Positions 4,860-5,377 of a DNA stretch of 5,377 bases are shown here, piece by piece. Positions within the stretch are counted from its first letter, which is position 1. Every line of letters starts with the position of its first letter. Source of the stretch: Thermaceae bacterium (lineage in GTDB: Bacteria; Deinococcota; Deinococci; Deinococcales; Marinithermaceae); assembly GCA_015490435.1 (NCBI GenBank), contig WFXV01000062.1, forward strand, positions 1-5,377, written 5' to 3'. The translations under genes were made by a program, and so were the position numbers. The notes below the pieces were generated by a model. The model did not search any database and was not told where the DNA came from. It saw nothing but the letters and a program-made list of their open reading frames with translations.

Positions 4860-5377
4860 AGATCCTCCTCTTTGGGAATGCGGCCAGTTAGGGCGGCGAG
4901 GGCGGCGGTGCGGGGGCTCGCGAGGTAGACCTCGGCGCTAGGGGCGCCCATCCGCCCCCGGAAGTTCCGGTTCGCGGTGGAGACGACCCGCTCCCCGTCC
5001 GCCGCCACCCCCATGTGCCGGCCCATGCAGGGGCCGCACCCGGGGGTCCCGATGGTGGCCCCGGCTTCGATCAGGGTCTGGAGCACGCCTTCCTCCATCG
5101 CCTGCTTCAAGACCTCGCTCGAGGCCGGCACCACCAGCATCCGCACGCCCTCGGCGATCCGCTTACCCTTCAGTACCTCGGCCGCCGCCCTCAGGTCCTC
5201 GATCCGCCCGTTGGTGCAGGTGCCGATGAAGACGAAGTCCACCTCGGTCCCGGCGTAGGCGGCGGTGGGGTGGACGTTGTCCACGTAAAAGGGCACCGAG
5301 AGGCGGGGGGTGAGGGCGGTGAGGTCGATTTCCAGGGTCTTCGCGTAGCGGGCGCCCTCGTCGGGGTAGAGCCATTC
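4856..5377 (-). CDS. lysT: LysT: homoaconitase large subunit, C-terminal part (5' end beyond window)
   Basis: The frame is open from the right edge to a TGA at 4858-4856, giving 173 residues, under half of the roughly 420 expected for the large subunit. It starts in EWLYPDEGARYAK, the aconitase-type region before the iron-sulphur motifs. The three cluster ligands are visible: GTCTNGR (first Cys) and PGCGPCMG (second and third Cys), which hold the [4Fe-4S] cluster. STANRNFRGRMG with its catalytic and substrate-binding arginines follows, then SPRTAALAALTGRIP near the end. With LysU it forms homoaconitase. LeuC, the leucine-pathway relative, has the same motifs; assignment to lysine rests on the downstream lysU, lysW, lysX and lysY. 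The stop overlaps the lysU start by 4 bp. Confidence 0.92.
   Translation of the reverse strand, partial: EWLYPDEGARYAKTLEIDLTALTPRLSVPFYVDNVHPTAAYAGTEVDFVFIGTCTNGRIEDLRAAAEVLKGKRIAEGVRMLVVPASSEVLKQAMEEGVLQTLIEAGATIGTPGCGPCMGRHMGVAADGERVVSTANRNFRGRMGAPSAEVYLASPRTAALAALTGRIPKEEDL
4864..4869 (-). promoter_or_regulatory. Ribosome binding site of lysU
   Basis: AGGAGG is followed by four bases (ATCT) and the ATG at 4859. It lies within the last codons of lysT and fixes the lysU start before the repeat rather than after it. Confidence 0.75.

Overview
The window looks like GC-rich chromosomal DNA from a member of the Thermaceae (Thermus, Meiothermus, Oceanithermus, Marinithermus or a close relative). 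The main reason is a set of genes for the LysW-dependent alpha-aminoadipate (AAA) route to lysine, whose products strongly resemble the Thermus thermophilus proteins as I remember them. The genus cannot be fixed from sequence alone. Every gene I accept is on the minus strand, so the transcriptional order runs from high to low coordinates.

Layout in transcriptional order: the C-terminal 173 residues of LysT (homoaconitase large subunit, cut by the right edge); lysU (homoaconitase small subunit); a 90-residue protein with two four-cysteine zinc ribbons, the first spaced exactly as in LysW; lysW (the amino-group carrier protein, ending in EDWGE); an intergenic hairpin built from heptamer repeats; lysX (ATP-grasp ligase joining alpha-aminoadipate to LysW); a DUF488-family gene; a near-perfect palindrome with an extra third arm; lysY (LysW-aminoadipyl phosphate reductase); a 90-bp gap; a predicted lipoprotein of the clan GH-A glycoside hydrolase type; and the end of an IS481-like insertion sequence whose transposase start is cut by the left edge.

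How the genes work together: LysT and LysU form the isomerase that converts homocitrate to homoisocitrate. After alpha-aminoadipate is made elsewhere, LysX attaches it to the C-terminal Glu of LysW. LysZ (kinase, not in the window) and LysY then reduce the side chain while LysW serves as protecting group and handle. Three gene pairs (lysT/lysU, 90-aa gene/lysW, lysX/DUF488) share an identical 4-bp ATGA stop/start overlap, pointing to translational coupling. The two wider junctions of the cluster (lysW to lysX, DUF488 to lysY) each carry an inverted-repeat structure.

Most worth a second look: the LysW-like double zinc-ribbon protein ending in EEWE; a 7-bp tandem repeat inside the lysU reading frame directly after its ATG, where loss or gain of one unit would shift the frame; the three-armed palindrome before lysY, which can form two mutually exclusive hairpins; and the insertion sequence end, where a 16-bp inverted repeat would hide the transposase start codon in read-through transcripts, next to a CTAG target that contains the stop codon of the glycoside hydrolase gene.
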